In this document: positions 1 to 8,425 of the stretch, piece by piece
Numbering within the stretch: the first letter of the stretch is position 1
Layout: every line of letters starts with the position of its first letter
Assembly: GCA_035630295.1 (NCBI GenBank)
Contig: DASQKY010000005.1
Coordinates: 124,001 to 188,000, forward strand
Length of the DNA: 64,000 nucleotides
Source of the DNA: Acidimicrobiales bacterium
GTDB taxonomy: Bacteria > Actinomycetota > Acidimicrobiia > Acidimicrobiales > Iamiaceae
Direction: 5' to 3'
Program-made: the position numbers and the translations under genes
Notes under the pieces: generated by a model
Seen by the model: only the letters and a program-made list of their open reading frames with translations
Database searches by the model: none
What the model was told of the DNA's origin: nothing

Positions 1-45
1 CCCACCTTGCCGGACGTTGTCCCCTACTCCTGGCGGAGGGGGCGG

Positions 46-903
<858 letters not shown>

Positions 904-910
904 GGGCCGC

Positions 911-916
911 ACCGTA
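911..916 (-). promoter_or_regulatory. -10 box, leaderless promoter of the hydrolase
   Basis: TACGGT lies 7 nt upstream of the GTG at 903. This spacing puts the transcription start at or next to the start codon. No Shine-Dalgarno sequence is visible. Confidence 0.5.
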
Positions 917-933
917 CGGGACCCGCCCCCCTC

Positions 934-982
934 CCGTTCTCGGCACGGATTCGGACCCATGCGGTACGAAACCGTGCCAGGT
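934..982 (-). repeat. palindromic intergenic repeat, family A, copy 1 (variant)
   Basis: A 49-bp element in inverse orientation to the copies at 32572 and 33625. The outer parts match those copies, while the stem is GGCACGG paired with CCGTGCC instead of GGCACCT paired with AGGTGCC. Both arms have changed together, so the hairpin is conserved although its sequence is not. It lies between two minus-strand genes. Confidence 0.8.
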
Positions 983-990
983 CGGCGGCC

Positions 991-1026
991 GGGTCGGGTG
1001 GCCGGGCGGGGTCGGGTGGCCGGGCC
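991..1026. repeat. 18-bp tandem duplication
   Basis: Two adjacent copies of an 18-bp unit beginning GGGTCGGGTGGCC, differing only at the last base. It sits directly beside the family A palindrome in the same gap. No function is apparent. Confidence 0.7.
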
Positions 1027-1053
1027 GGGCCGGGTCAGGGGCGTAGGGCCGGA

Positions 1054-1584
1054 TCAGGCGGGGAGGTCGAGGAGGGCGCGCCAGTCGGCGGCATGAGCCT
1101 CGTCCACCTGGGCGGGGCCGAGGCGGAGGGTGGTGTCGGGGACGGCGTCGACCACCTGGCGCTGGGCCACGTAGTGGTGGGCGGCGTGGCCCACCCCCTC
1201 GAACAGGCGCCGACGCACGGCCGCCAGCTCGGGATCGGGGGTGGCGTCCAGGTAGCCCCACACGGTGAAGGCCACAGCCAGGTCGTGGACCACCGGGGCC
1301 CGGCCGAACAGCGACGCCCGCTTCATGGCCACGGCCACGCAACCCTCGACCACGTCGTGGTGGCCCTCCCCCTCGGCCAGGTGGAGGCGGCCGTCGAAGG
1401 TGCGGGCGATCTTGAGGGCGAAGCCCAGGTCGGGACCCGGGGCCCCGAAGCGGTCACCTCGGGGTTGGCCGCCGGTGATCTCCCCGGGCCGGTCGGCGAC
1501 CCAGGACTCGGGTCGGCGCGGGCTCGACCGGTAGGCCCGCACGCGGGCCAGCGGGTCGGTGGGCACGTACTCCGGAGCAGCCAT
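1054..1584 (-). CDS. conserved hypothetical protein
   Basis: A 176-residue soluble protein beginning MAAPEYVPTDPLARVRAYRS. I do not recognise a domain. It is rich in His, Trp and Ala, with HLAEGEGHHD (around residue 69) and HAAHHYV (around 130) as possible metal-binding clusters, but that is only a visual impression. The ATG at 1584 is preferred over the one 18 codons upstream because a TAGCCT -10 box stands 8 nt before it (1593-1598) and the upstream extension is Gly/Pro-rich. The opposite strand also carries a long open frame, which is a common artefact at this GC content. The stop lies about 70 bp from the family A palindrome. Confidence 0.65.
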   Translation of the reverse strand: MAAPEYVPTDPLARVRAYRSSPRRPESWVADRPGEITGGQPRGDRFGAPGPDLGFALKIARTFDGRLHLAEGEGHHDVVEGCVAVAMKRASLFGRAPVVHDLAVAFTVWGYLDATPDPELAAVRRRLFEGVGHAAHHYVAQRQVVDAVPDTTLRLGPAQVDEAHAADWRALLDLPA

Positions 1585-1592
1585 CGCCGCCG

Positions 1593-1598
1593 AGGCTA
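1593..1598 (-). promoter_or_regulatory. -10 box of the hypothetical gene (leaderless)
   Basis: TAGCCT lies 8 nt upstream of the ATG at 1584. It fits the leaderless pattern seen at many genes in this window. Confidence 0.45.
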
Positions 1599-1708
1599 CC
1601 CCCGCCCCGCCCGGCGGCCCCACGGCCGCCTGCCCCACCCGGCCGACCGACGCCGACCCCCCGCCCGGCCCCGCCCCGGCGTCCCGCGCGTCCGGGGCGC
1701 CGCTGGGC

Positions 1709-1714
1709 TACCTT
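1709..1714 (+). promoter_or_regulatory. -10 box for the DUF4190-like gene
   Basis: TACCTT is followed about 50 nt later by the ATG at 1765. A CTCGGAGG Shine-Dalgarno element stands just before the start. This gene is therefore leadered, unlike many of its neighbours. Confidence 0.4.
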
Positions 1715-1764
1715 GCGGCCACCATCGGTGACCGCAGCGGGCGGTCCGTCCCTCGGAGGCCCCC

Positions 1765-2229
1765 ATGTCGTATCCGCCCCCCAGCCCCCCGCCGCCCCCG
1801 CCTGGAGGCTTCGGGCAGCAGCCCGGCTACCCACAGCCCGGCTACGGCGCCCCCGTCGCCAACCAGAGCAACGGCATGGCCATCGGCGCCCTCGTCACCG
1901 GCCTGATCGCCATGCTCTGCTTCCCCGTGCTCGGCCTGGTGTCGATCCCCCTCGGCATCGTGGCCATCAAGCGGTCGAAGGCGCTCAACGGCAACGGCAA
2001 GGGCATGGCCATCGCCGGCATCATCACCGGCGTCATCGGCATCATCTGGGGCATCGCCTTCCTGGCCCTCGTCGTGTTCGCGGCCAACGAGGTCGACTCC
2101 GACCCGTCCGACGGCGTGTGCAACTCCGATCGCATCGTCCAGGACCCCGACTGCCGGGGCGGGGTCAACAGCGACCCCAGCGACGGCACCTGCGACCGCG
2201 ACCGCTTCATCCAGGATCCCGACTGCTGA
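1765..2229 (+). CDS. DUF4190-type membrane protein with duplicated Cys tail
   Basis: A 154-residue small membrane protein. Residues 1-35 are a Pro/Gly/Gln-rich cytoplasmic tail. Residues of about 38-65 and 80-108 form two hydrophobic helices joined by a KRSKALNGNGKG loop, the usual DUF4190 layout (actinobacterial, function unknown). The C-terminus after the second helix, predicted to be outside the cell, holds two imperfect copies of SDPSDGxCxxDRxxQDPDC, giving four cysteines in two pairs. Such a tail is not part of the standard domain and could form disulfides or bind a metal, which is inference. The gene is monocistronic, ended by the hairpin at 2246-2282 and convergent with cimA. Confidence 0.75.
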   Translation: MSYPPPSPPPPPPGGFGQQPGYPQPGYGAPVANQSNGMAIGALVTGLIAMLCFPVLGLVSIPLGIVAIKRSKALNGNGKGMAIAGIITGVIGIIWGIAFLALVVFAANEVDSDPSDGVCNSDRIVQDPDCRGGVNSDPSDGTCDRDRFIQDPDC

Positions 2230-2245
2230 TCGCTGATCGGGGGCC

Positions 2246-2282
2246 GCTCCCGGCCCGGGGCCCCGCGCTCCGGGCCGGGAGC
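2246..2282. terminator. bidirectional hairpin between convergent genes
   Basis: A perfect 13-bp inverted repeat, GCTCCCGGCCCGG with CCGGGCCGGGAGC, and an 11-nt loop. There is no U-tract. It lies between the stops of the DUF4190-like gene and cimA and probably terminates both. Confidence 0.55.
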
Positions 2283-2314
2283 CGGCCCGCGGCCGGGCGG
2301 GCCCGCGGTCCTGG

Positions 2315-3994
2315 TCAGGCGGGGGTGTGGAGCAGGCCGTAGACGATGGAGTCGACCAGGGCCTGCCACGACGCCTCGATGATGTTGGTGTCGACCCCGA
2401 TGGTGGTCCAGGTGCGCTCACCGTCGGTGGAGTCGACCAGCACCCGCACCACGGCCCCGGTGGTGGACGACGAGTCCAGCACCCGCACCCGGAAGTCGAT
2501 GAGGTGGATGCGCTCCAGCGCCGGGTAGCTGCCGTCCAGGGCGGTCCGCAGGGCCTGGTCCAGGGCGTTGACGGGGCCGTTGCCCTCGCCGATGGCCACC
2601 CGCCGCTCCTCGCCCACCCACACCTTGACCGACGCCTCGGTGTCGACCATCGACTCCCCGGCCTCGGCGTCGATGGGGGCGCCACCCCGCAGGGCGTTGC
2701 GGTGGTAGGTCGTGACCCGGTAGCCCTCCAGGGCGAAGAAGTCCTGCGCCCACCCCCCCGCGGCCCGCATGAGCAGCTCGAGGCTGGCGTCCGCGGCCTC
2801 GTAGACGAAGCCCACGGCCTCCCGGGCCTTGAGCTCCTCGGTCAGGGTGGCCGCCGCCGCGCCGTCCAGCTCGACCCCCATCTCGCGGGCCTTCATGGCC
2901 ATGCCCGAGCGGCCGCCCAGGTCACTGACCAGCACCCGGGTGGCGTTGCCGACCACGGCGGGGTCGACGTGCTCGTAGGAGGCGCTCCCCACCTTGTCCA
3001 ACGCCGAGGTGTGGAGCCCGCCCTTGTGGGCGAAGGCGGAGGACCCCACGTAGGGATCGGCCGGGTGGGGCGGCAGGTTCACCAGCTCGGCCACGTGGCG
3101 GCTCACCGCGGTGAGGCGCTCCATGCGGCCCGCCGGCAGGCACCGGATGCCCAGCTTCAGCTCCAGGTCGGGGATGCAGGTCATGAGGTTGGCGTTGCCG
3201 GTGCGCTCGCCGTAGCCGTTGACCGTGCCCTGGAGCTGGGTGGCCCCACCGAGCACCCCGGCCACCGAGTTGGCCACCGCGCAACCGGCGTCGTTCTGGG
3301 TGTGGATGCCGACCTGCACGTCGGACCCCAGGTGGGCGACCACGGCGGCGGTGGCGGCCTGCACCTCGTGGGGCAGCGAGCCGCCGTTGGTGTCGCACAG
3401 CACCAGGCACTCGGCCCCCTCCCGGGCCGCGGCCTCCAGCACCCGCAGGGCGAACTCGGGGTCGACCCGGTAGCCGTCGAAGAAGTGCTCGGCGTCGAAG
3501 AAGACCCGCAGGCCCTCGGCCCGGAGGAAGCGCACCGAGTCCGCCACCATGGCCACGCCCTCGTCCAGAGACGTGCCCAGAGCCTCGACGACGTGGAAGG
3601 CCGAGCTCTTGCCCACGATGCAGGCCGTGCCCACCCCGGCCTCGACCAGCGCCCGCAGGGTGGGGTCGACGTCGACCTTGCCGGCCGGGCGGCGGGTCGA
3701 GCCGAAGGCCACCAGCTCGGCCGTCTCCAGGCGCAGGTCGGAGGGGGCCCGGGCGAAGAACTCGGCGTCGCGGGGGTTGGCCTGGGGGAAGCCGCCCTCG
3801 ATCCACCGCACGCCCAACCAGTCGAGCTGCTCGGCCACCCGCAGCTTGTCCTCGACGGTCAGCGAGATGCCCTCGAACTGGGCGCCGTCGCGCAGCGTCG
3901 TGTCGAACACGTCGACCGCGGTGGGGGCTCCCGCCGGGCGCCGGGCCGCGACGTCGTAGGCCGGCCGGCCGGGGACGGCGGGGTCACTCGGCAT
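2315..3994 (-). CDS. cimA: (R)-citramalate synthase / 2-isopropylmalate synthase-like
   Basis: Condenses acetyl-CoA with pyruvate to citramalate, the entry to the threonine-independent isoleucine route; LeuB and LeuCD can process its products. The 559-residue protein has the DRE-TIM metallolyase barrel: [14 protein letters not shown] near residue 30 (catalytic Arg, metal Asp), [15 protein letters not shown] around 230 with the metal-binding His pair region, and [12 protein letters not shown]. The C-terminal LeuA dimer (regulatory) domain is present. Length and motifs fit the CimA-type (TIGR00977-like) branch better than classical LeuA, although substrate choice cannot be proven from sequence. 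It is the last gene of leuB-ilvE-cimA, and its start overlaps the ilvE stop by 11 nt. Confidence 0.88.
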   Translation of the reverse strand: MPSDPAVPGRPAYDVAARRPAGAPTAVDVFDTTLRDGAQFEGISLTVEDKLRVAEQLDWLGVRWIEGGFPQANPRDAEFFARAPSDLRLETAELVAFGSTRRPAGKVDVDPTLRALVEAGVGTACIVGKSSAFHVVEALGTSLDEGVAMVADSVRFLRAEGLRVFFDAEHFFDGYRVDPEFALRVLEAAAREGAECLVLCDTNGGSLPHEVQAATAAVVAHLGSDVQVGIHTQNDAGCAVANSVAGVLGGATQLQGTVNGYGERTGNANLMTCIPDLELKLGIRCLPAGRMERLTAVSRHVAELVNLPPHPADPYVGSSAFAHKGGLHTSALDKVGSASYEHVDPAVVGNATRVLVSDLGGRSGMAMKAREMGVELDGAAAATLTEELKAREAVGFVYEAADASLELLMRAAGGWAQDFFALEGYRVTTYHRNALRGGAPIDAEAGESMVDTEASVKVWVGEERRVAIGEGNGPVNALDQALRTALDGSYPALERIHLIDFRVRVLDSSSTTGAVVRVLVDSTDGERTWTTIGVDTNIIEASWQALVDSIVYGLLHTPA

Positions 3995-4898
3995 GTTCGA
4001 CCCAGTCCTTGTACCGGTCGACCCGGCCCTGCACGGTGCGGGCGTACTCCTCGCCGATGGCCCGCGTCATGGGCCCCACCGGGATCTCCCGGTCGTCGAC
4101 GGAGGCCACGGCCGAGACCTCGGCCGCGGTGCCGCACACGAAGGCCTCCTCGGCGATGTACAGGTCGCTGCGGGCCAGGTTGCCCACCTCGACCTCGAAG
4201 CCCAGGTCGCGGGCTATGGCGGTGACCGTGCTCTGGGTGATGCCCTCCAGGGCGCCGGCCGACAGCGGCGGCGTGATCAGCCGCCCGTGGCGGGCCACGA
4301 AGATGTTCTCGCCGGTGCACTCCGAGACGAAGCCCTGCGGGTTCAACATGATGGCCTCGTCGTAGCCGGCGTTCAGGGCCTCGACCTTGGCCAGCGACGA
4401 GTTGACGTAGTTCCCGGTGGTCTTGGCCGCCGGGGGCATGGTGTTGTGGTCGTGGCGGGTCCACGACGAGATCTTCATGCGCACGCCCTTGGTCAGGGCG
4501 TCGTCTCCCAGGTAGGCGCCCCAGGGCCAGCAGGCGATGGCCACGTCGACGCTGCACGGCAGCGTGTTGAGCCCCATCTCGCCGTACCCGAAGTAGGCGA
4601 TGGGCCGGATGTAGCAGCTGGCCAGGCCGGTGGAGGCCACGGTGGCCTTGGTGGCCGCGACCAGCTCCTCGATCGAGTACGGCATGGGCATGCCCACGAT
4701 GCGAGCCGACTCGTGGAGGCGGCGGATGTGGTCGGTGAGGCGGAAGATGCCCGGCCCGTCGGCCGTCTCGTAGGCCCGGATGCCCTCGAACACGCCCGTG
4801 CCGTAGTGCAGCGTGTGGGTGAGGACGTGCACCTGGGCCTGGTCCCACGGGACGAGGGTGCCGTTCATCCAGATCTTCTCGGTGGGCGTGATGGGCAT
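3984..4898 (-). CDS. ilvE: branched-chain amino acid aminotransferase
   Basis: A PLP-dependent fold-type IV transaminase making Leu, Ile and Val from their 2-oxo acids with glutamate. The protein is 304 residues, normal for bacterial IlvE. It begins [13 protein letters not shown] and continues with [16 protein letters not shown]. The PLP lysine lies in the [14 protein letters not shown] segment, and [15 protein letters not shown] is the conserved phosphate-binding region. The ATG at 4898 has AGGAG a few bases upstream and is 11 nt after the leuB stop, so it is translated from the leuB mRNA. An open frame extends much further upstream, but only as a shadow of leuB. Confidence 0.93.
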   Translation of the reverse strand: MPITPTEKIWMNGTLVPWDQAQVHVLTHTLHYGTGVFEGIRAYETADGPGIFRLTDHIRRLHESARIVGMPMPYSIEELVAATKATVASTGLASCYIRPIAYFGYGEMGLNTLPCSVDVAIACWPWGAYLGDDALTKGVRMKISSWTRHDHNTMPPAAKTTGNYVNSSLAKVEALNAGYDEAIMLNPQGFVSECTGENIFVARHGRLITPPLSAGALEGITQSTVTAIARDLGFEVEVGNLARSDLYIAEEAFVCGTAAEVSAVASVDDREIPVGPMTRAIGEEYARTVQGRVDRYKDWVEHAE

Positions 4899-4909
4899 CG
4901 GAGGCGCTC

Positions 4910-5926
4910 CTACAGGCGTTCGACGACGGCGTCGCCGATCTCGGGCGTGGTGGCGGGGTGGGGGCCGGCCGCCGCGCCGGTGGCGGCGGAGGCCAGCTCG
5001 GCGGCGACCGAGGCGCAGGCGGCCCGCACCCGGGCCGCGGCCTCGTCCTCGCCCAGCAGGTCGAGCATGAGGGCGGCCGAGAGGATGGCGGCCAGGGGGT
5101 TGGCCTTCTTCTGGCCGGCGATGTCGGGGGCCGATCCGTGGACCGGCTCGAACATCGACGGGCTGGTGCGATCGGGGTTGAGGTTGCCGCTGGCGGCCAG
5201 GCCGATCCCCCCGGACACGGCGCCGCCCAGGTCGGTGAGGATGTCGCCGAACAGGTTGTCGGTGACGATCACGTCGTAGCGGCCTGGGTCCTGCACGAAG
5301 TGGATGCACGCCGCGTCGACGTGGTTGTAGGCCGTCTCGACGTCGCCGAACTCCTCGGCCACCTCGTCGAAGGTGCGCTGCCACAGGTCGCCGGAGAAGG
5401 TGAGCACGTTGGTCTTGTGCACCAGGGTCAGGTGCTTCCGACGGGTGCGGGCCAGCGCGAAGGCGTAGCGGACGCAGCGCTCGACGCCCATGCGGGTGTT
5501 GACCGAGCCCTGGGTGGCCACCTCGTGCGGGGTGCCGTGGCGGAGGAAGCCACCCTCGCCGGCGTAGGCCCCCTCGGTGTTCTCGCGGATGACCACCATG
5601 TCGATGCCCTTGGCCGGGTCGGTGAACGGGCGCTGGTTGATGTACTGGTCGAGGGCGAAGCGCATCTTCAGCAACAGGCCCCGCTCGATCAGGCCGGGGG
5701 GGACCTCGGGGGTGCCCACCGCGCCCAGGAGGATGGCGTCGTAGGCCCGCAGCTCGTCCAGGACCTCGTCGGGCAGGACGGTGCCGTCGCGCAGGTACCG
5801 GGCGCCGCCCAGGTCGAAGTCGGTGGTGTCCAGGTCGACGCCGGCCGCGCCCAGCACCTTGAGGGCCTCGGCCACGACCTCGGGGCCGATCCCGTCTCCT
5901 CCGATGACTGCCACCTTGTGGGCCAC
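4910..5926 (-). CDS. leuB: 3-isopropylmalate dehydrogenase
   Basis: Oxidative decarboxylation of 3-isopropylmalate with NAD, the third leucine step; the actinobacterial enzyme also serves the citramalate route. The 338-residue protein starts at GTG 5926 ([18 protein letters not shown]). It has the family signature [25 protein letters not shown] region near the C-terminal third, and [12 protein letters not shown] for cofactor binding. Actinobacterial LeuB proteins are of this shorter form. It is the first structural gene of leuB-ilvE-cimA. About 95 nt upstream sit a leader peptide and an intrinsic terminator (5961-6056), so expression probably depends on charged branched-chain tRNA. Confidence 0.95.
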   Translation of the reverse strand: MAHKVAVIGGDGIGPEVVAEALKVLGAAGVDLDTTDFDLGGARYLRDGTVLPDEVLDELRAYDAILLGAVGTPEVPPGLIERGLLLKMRFALDQYINQRPFTDPAKGIDMVVIRENTEGAYAGEGGFLRHGTPHEVATQGSVNTRMGVERCVRYAFALARTRRKHLTLVHKTNVLTFSGDLWQRTFDEVAEEFGDVETAYNHVDAACIHFVQDPGRYDVIVTDNLFGDILTDLGGAVSGGIGLAASGNLNPDRTSPSMFEPVHGSAPDIAGQKKANPLAAILSAALMLDLLGEDEAAARVRAACASVAAELASAATGAAAGPHPATTPEIGDAVVERL

Positions 5927-5960
5927 GTCGCTCCGTCCTCGTCTGCAGGGGTGGGTGGGC

Positions 5961-5990
5961 AAAAGAAAACCGCCCACCCGAGGTGGACGG
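5961..5990 (-). terminator. leuB attenuator terminator
   Basis: Read on the minus strand, a 9-bp stem CCGTCCACC / GGTGGGCGG (one G-U pair) with a 3-nt loop is followed directly by TTTTCTTTT. This is a textbook intrinsic terminator, rare in such GC-rich DNA. It lies between the leader peptide stop and the leuB start. Confidence 0.85.
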
Positions 5991-5995
5991 TCGAG

Positions 5996-6021
5996 GCGCA
6001 CGCCGGGATGTCGACGTGCGC
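5996..6021 (-). promoter_or_regulatory. leader pause/anti-terminator stem
   Basis: A 7-bp inverted repeat, GCGCACG with CGTGCGC, overlaps the last base of the leader peptide stop codon and precedes the terminator stem. The ilvB leader has a very similar stem in the same place (27698-27729). A ribosome stalled in the leader would prevent or allow this fold. Confidence 0.6.
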
Positions 6022-6056
6022 TAGGCGATGATCGCTACCGGGGTCGACGGGTGCAT
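6021..6056 (-). CDS. leu operon leader peptide [11 protein letters not shown]
   Basis: An 11-codon open frame starting ATG at 6056 and ending TAG. It carries Val-Ala-Ile-Ile just before its end, the branched-chain codons expected of an attenuation leader. A TATGCT -10 box lies 10 nt upstream, so the mRNA probably begins within a few bases of the ATG. The pause stem overlaps its stop codon, and the terminator at 5961-5990 follows. Slow translation of the Val/Ile codons under starvation would be expected to disturb the terminator and let leuB-ilvE-cimA be transcribed. The identification rests on codon content plus architecture. Confidence 0.75.
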   Translation of the reverse strand: MHPSTPVAIIA

Positions 6057-6066
6057 CACGGGCCGG

Positions 6067-6072
6067 AGCATA
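6067..6072 (-). promoter_or_regulatory. -10 box of the leuB leader transcript
   Basis: TATGCT on the minus strand stands 10 nt upstream of the leader peptide ATG. No clear -35 hexamer is seen. Confidence 0.5.
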
Positions 6073-6159
6073 CCGCACCACCGGCGGCCCCGGCCACGCG
6101 TTGCCACCCCCCCGGGGCCAGGCCACCGGGGCCCTGACGCCCCCGGGGGGCGTGCTCGC

Positions 6160-6165
6160 TACCCT
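6160..6165 (+). promoter_or_regulatory. -10 box of greA (leaderless)
   Basis: TACCCT lies 7 nt upstream of the greA ATG at 6173. There is no Shine-Dalgarno sequence. Confidence 0.5.
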
Positions 6166-6172
6166 TGACCCG

Positions 6173-6634
6173 ATGTCCGGGAACGTCCAGCTCTCGCAAG
6201 CCGCGCACGACCGCCTCAAGGCCGAGCACGACGACCTCACCACCCGGGGTCGGGTCGACATCGCTCGCAAGATCGAGGCCGCCCGCGAGCTCGGGGACCT
6301 GTCCGAGAACGGCGACTACCACGCGGCCAAGGAGGAGCAGGGGAAGATGGAGGGGCGCATCATGCACCTCGCCGCCCTGCTGGAGGACGCCGAGATCGTC
6401 GAGGCCGAGGGCAGCGGGGCCGTGAGCTCGGGATCGGTGGTCACCATCGACATGGACGGCGACGAGGAGCGCTACCTCATCGGCTCCATCGAGGAGCGGG
6501 TCGAGGACCTGGAGGTCATGTCGACCGGGTCGCCCCTGGGGGCGGCCCTGATGGGCAAGGAGGCCGGGTACTCCTTCACCTACGAGACCCCGACCGGCTA
6601 CCAGATGCCCGTCAAGATCCTGAAGGTCGAGTAG
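6173..6634 (+). CDS. greA: transcription elongation factor GreA
   Basis: Rescues backtracked RNA polymerase by stimulating transcript cleavage through the secondary channel. The 153-residue protein has an N-terminal antiparallel coiled coil with the acidic tip DLSENGDYHAAKEEQ around residues 41-55, which supplies the catalytic Asp and Glu. An FKBP-like C-terminal domain follows (IGSIEERVEDLEVMSTGSPLGAALMG). I chose ATG 6173 because it gives the normal length and lies next to a -10 box. Downstream, two palindromic family B repeats occupy the gap and may serve as terminator. Confidence 0.95.
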   Translation: MSGNVQLSQAAHDRLKAEHDDLTTRGRVDIARKIEAARELGDLSENGDYHAAKEEQGKMEGRIMHLAALLEDAEIVEAEGSGAVSSGSVVTIDMDGDEERYLIGSIEERVEDLEVMSTGSPLGAALMGKEAGYSFTYETPTGYQMPVKILKVE

Positions 6635-6645
6635 CCACTTTCTCG

Positions 6646-6695
6646 CTTCTGAGGCGCCAGCGCACGCTTCCACGATCCGTGCTGCCTCAGAACGG
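6646..6695 (+). repeat. palindromic repeat family B, unit 1
   Basis: A 50-bp unit bounded by TTCTGAGGC and its inverse GCCTCAGAA. It shares its first 23 bases with unit 2 at 6716. It lies just after the greA stop and could form a hairpin at the mRNA 3' end. Confidence 0.75.
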
Positions 6696-6715
6696 CCGCA
6701 GCCCGATCCCTCCCA

Positions 6716-6765
6716 CTTCTGAGGCGCCAGCGCACGCTCGCATGGGCGGTGGCGCTTCAGAACGG
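6716..6765 (+). repeat. palindromic repeat family B, unit 2
   Basis: A 50-bp unit exactly 70 bp after unit 1. Its arms are TTCTGAGGCGCCA and TGGCGCTTCAGAA, 13 bp with one mismatch. The centre differs from unit 1 while the ends and length are kept, as in REP-type elements. Confidence 0.75.
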
Positions 6766-6792
6766 CTGGGACGGACGGCAGACTGAGGCGCG

Positions 6793-7674
6793 ATGGCCAC
6801 CGGCACCGACGACCACGCCACCCCCGGGCTGGGCCCGCTGGCCCCCGTCGGGCTGCCCGACGGGCAGGTGCTCGACCTCCCGGGCCGGGGGGCCGCCTTC
6901 GTGCGGGCCGACGTCGAACGGGGCGACCGCACCGACGTGCTGCTGGTCCACGGCTGGACCGTCACCGCCGATGCCACCTTCGCCCCCACCTACCCCGCCC
7001 TGGCCGACCGGTACCGGGCCATCGCCCCCGACCTGCGGGGCCACGGCCGGGGCCTCCCAGCCCGGGGCCGGCTCCGCCTGGACGACCTGGCCGACGACTG
7101 CGTGGCCGTGCTCGACGCGCTGGGGGTGGAGCGGGCCGTGGTGGCCGGCTACTCCCTGGGCGGGGCGGTGGCCCAGCTGGTGTGGCGCCGCCACCCCGAC
7201 CGGGTGGCCGGCCTGGTCCTGTGCTCCACCGCCCGCCACTTCCAGACCGGCCCCGCCGGCGACCTCTGGTACCGGGGCCAGGCCTGGGTCGCCCCCGCCG
7301 TGCGCCTGTGGCCGGGGCCGGCCCGCTCCCGCATGCAGCAGGCCGTGCACGGCAAGGTGGCCGACGGGCCCCACGCCGACTGGTACCGCCAGGAGCTCCT
7401 GCGCAGCCACCCGGCCGGCCTGCTCCAGGTCGGCTCGGCCCTGGGGCGGTTCCGGTCCACCGCCTGGATCGGCGACGTGGACGTGCCCACCGCGGTGATC
7501 GTGACCACCCGGGACCGCACCGTCTCCCCCCGCCGCCAGCAGGGCCTGGCCGCCGCCATCCCCGGGGCCCGCACCTACGAGGTGGCCGGTCCCCACAACG
7601 CCGCCGTCACCCGGTCCGACCAGTGGGTCCCCACCCTCCGCCGGGCCCTGGACGACATCACCGCCCCCACCTGA
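6793..7674 (+). CDS. alpha/beta hydrolase
   Basis: A 293-residue alpha/beta hydrolase without a signal peptide. It shows the oxyanion motif LVHGWTV (around residue 51), PDLRGHGRG, the nucleophile elbow GYSLGG with catalytic Ser (around 120), an acid in VTTRDRTVS (around 240), and a His in GPHNAAV as the third triad member. This is the arrangement of lipase/esterase-like hydrolases such as those acting on small acyl esters. The substrate is unknown. The start ATG has no good Shine-Dalgarno, and CAGACT about 8 nt upstream may be a -10 box of a leaderless mRNA. It is unrelated in sequence to the hydrolase at 46-903. Confidence 0.85.
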   Translation: MATGTDDHATPGLGPLAPVGLPDGQVLDLPGRGAAFVRADVERGDRTDVLLVHGWTVTADATFAPTYPALADRYRAIAPDLRGHGRGLPARGRLRLDDLADDCVAVLDALGVERAVVAGYSLGGAVAQLVWRRHPDRVAGLVLCSTARHFQTGPAGDLWYRGQAWVAPAVRLWPGPARSRMQQAVHGKVADGPHADWYRQELLRSHPAGLLQVGSALGRFRSTAWIGDVDVPTAVIVTTRDRTVSPRRQQGLAAAIPGARTYEVAGPHNAAVTRSDQWVPTLRRALDDITAPT

Positions 7675-7740
7675 CCGGATCTCCCCCGCCCCGCCTGACC
7701 GGCTCTCCCCCGCCCCGCCTGACCGGCTCTCCCCCCCCAG
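7670..7740 (+). repeat. 24-bp tandem repeat, three copies
   Basis: Three direct copies of a 24-bp unit starting CCTGACCGGCTCTCCCCC; the last is slightly degraded. The array begins inside the final codons and stop of the hydrolase at 6793-7674, so slippage could change its stop context. There is no spacer structure, so it is not a CRISPR. Confidence 0.8.
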
Positions 7741-7882
7741 CTTTGGACCGGTGTCGCCGCATGGGGCGGACCCGGGTCCAAGGTGGCCGGGAGGACGTGG
7801 CGTCGGGGGCGGGAGGGCGTGCGCGGGGACGGTGGGGGCCGGATCGGCCAGAGTGGACGTCCCACGACGCCGGGAGGCCCCG

Positions 7883-8332
7883 ATGCTCGCCGAGCAGCTC
7901 CAGTCCGACCTGACCACGGCCATGAAGGCCCGCGACGAGCTGGCCGTGGCCGTGCTGCGGTCGGCCCTGGCCGCGGTGAAGGAGGCCCGGGTGGCCGGCG
8001 ACCAGGCCCGCGAGCTGAGCGACGCCGACGTGCAGGCCGCCATCGCCCGCGAGGCCAAGAAGCGCGACGAGGCGGCGGCCGCCTTCGCCGAGGCGGGCCG
8101 GGCCGAGCAGGCCGATCGCGAGCGGGCCGAGGGCGAGGTCCTGGCCCGCTACCTGCCCAAGGCCCTGACCGAGGACGAGGTGGCCGCCATCGTGGATCGG
8201 GTCCTGGCCGACGGAGGCTTCTCCTCGCCCAAGGACATGGGTCCGGCCATGAAGGCCGTCCAGGCCGAGGTGGCCGGGCGGGCCGACGGCAAGGCCCTGG
8301 CCGGCCTGGTCCGGGCCCGCCTGTCCGGCTGA
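7883..8332 (+). CDS. GatB/YqeY domain protein
   Basis: A 149-residue stand-alone YqeY-type protein, related to the tail domain of GatB that touches tRNA, but its cellular role is not established. The sequence MLAEQLQSDLTTAMKARDELAVAVLRSALAAVKEA is typical. It is followed by a helical hairpin and the C-terminal segment GRADGKALAGLVRARL. ATG 7883 has GGGAGG 5 nt upstream and gives the family length; a longer in-frame extension is Gly/Arg-rich and unlikely. It is convergent with the IclR regulator gene and stands alone. Confidence 0.9.
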   Translation: MLAEQLQSDLTTAMKARDELAVAVLRSALAAVKEARVAGDQARELSDADVQAAIAREAKKRDEAAAAFAEAGRAEQADRERAEGEVLARYLPKALTEDEVAAIVDRVLADGGFSSPKDMGPAMKAVQAEVAGRADGKALAGLVRARLSG

Positions 8333-8425
8333 CCCGAGACCTCAGCGCCGGGCTGAACCTCCGCCCCGGACACGGTCTTCTCGGCGGGAGACCTGCGTCC
8401 GAGCTGGGCCCAGGCGGGACCGCGG

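Noticed and set aside
7670-7740. CRISPR-like repetition
   Set aside because: Units are directly adjacent with no spacers and no cas genes are in the window.
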